DNA from: Clostridium sp. CAG:632
GTDB lineage: Bacteria; Bacillota; Clostridia; Lachnospirales; Lachnospiraceae
Direction: 5' to 3'
Assembly (NCBI GenBank): GCA_000431515.1
Contig: HF991326.1
Coordinates: 2,042-7,627 of the forward strand
DNA length: 5,586 nt
Position 1 is the stretch's first letter. Each line of letters opens with the position of its first letter. Positions 5,307 to 5,586 of the stretch are shown in pieces. The notes under the pieces were generated by a model. That model searched no databases and was not told the DNA's origin. It was given only the letters and a program-made list of their open reading frames with translations. The translations under genes were made by a program, and so were the position numbers.

Positions 5307-5586
5307 AATGATATTCTGAAATTCCGGGCATCCGGCAAATGCATTTAACACATTGCGCCGGCTGTCTCCGGAATTTAATCTTTTTACCCAGTAATCCAGT
5401 CCGGCCTTATCATACTCCCGTCCCATAAATGTCCGGTATAAGACCTTCACATACTCTGTTCGGGACAGATTCTTATTTTTAAATTCCGGTGAGAAAAAGA
5501 ACTCTCTGGCAACTGCGACCGGTGTTCGTTTCCCGGTCTGGATTTCCTGTGTCCAATATGTCAGTCCTGCCGGATCCGGCTGCCGG
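5286..5586 (-). CDS. DUF4214-domain protein, C-terminal end (cut by right edge)
   Basis: The last 99 residues of a protein that continues past the right edge. Two consecutive DUF4214-type repeats can be read. The first is incomplete at its start: PDPAGLTYWTQEIQTG at about 3-18, then AREFFFSPEF at 26-35. The second has YVKVLYRTFMGRE at 45-57, KAGLDYW at 60-66, NSGDSRRNVL at 71-80 and CPEF at 86-89. The 'GRxxDxxGLxYW ... G ... F..SxEF' pattern repeats about every 55 residues. DUF4214 has no established biochemical function; it is found at the ends of large secreted or cell-surface proteins and in glycan-related proteins. The protein ends soon after the second repeat with a short basic tail (KKFKLN), and no membrane anchor or LPXTG signal follows, so any surface attachment must be upstream. 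Its stop codon overlaps that of the convergent phosphodiesterase gene. Confidence 0.85.
   Translation of the reverse strand, partial: RQPDPAGLTYWTQEIQTGKRTPVAVAREFFFSPEFKNKNLSRTEYVKVLYRTFMGREYDKAGLDYWVKRLNSGDSRRNVLNAFAGCPEFQNIIKKFKLN

Overview
The window looks like ordinary chromosomal sequence from a Gram-positive anaerobe of the class Clostridia, most likely family Lachnospiraceae. This is inferred from moderate-to-low GC with AT-rich spacers, strong purine-rich ribosome binding sites, near-consensus sigma-A promoters, and the protein types present: a clostridial citrate synthase, a DUF1700/HAAS membrane protein, an anchored transglutaminase and a DUF4214 protein. No rRNA, tRNA, CRISPR array, insertion sequence or phage gene was found.

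Layout, left to right. Positions 1-558 (minus) hold the N-terminal 186 residues of a citrate synthase cut by the left edge. Positions 670-1386 (minus) encode a complete sirtuin-type NAD-dependent protein deacetylase. A compact divergent promoter region (1387-1504) separates it from a GT4-family glycosyltransferase at 1505-2632 (plus). Convergent to that is a minus-strand pair: a small two-helix HAAS/DUF1700 membrane protein (2658-3110) downstream of a membrane-anchored or secreted transglutaminase-like protein (3173-4240). A second divergent region (4241-4476) leads to a glycerophosphodiester phosphodiesterase at 4477-5289 (plus). This gene converges on the C-terminal end of a DUF4214 protein (5286-5586, minus), and the two stop codons overlap inside a perfect AT-rich palindrome.

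Three start codons were set from the ribosome binding sites. Citrate synthase starts at a GTG that overlaps an out-of-frame ATG. The sirtuin starts at the second of two adjacent ATGs. The DUF1700 gene starts at an ATG four codons inside the longest frame.

The genes do not form one pathway. Plausible links are central acetyl-CoA/NAD metabolism (citrate synthase and deacetylase) and cell-envelope work (glycosyltransferase, transglutaminase, HAAS protein, DUF4214 protein, and perhaps phospholipid head-group turnover by the phosphodiesterase). I see no convincing undescribed system. The points most worth a second look are regulatory: overlapping start codons, -35 boxes placed back to back 2 bp apart, a very short leader, and the palindrome spanning convergent stops.
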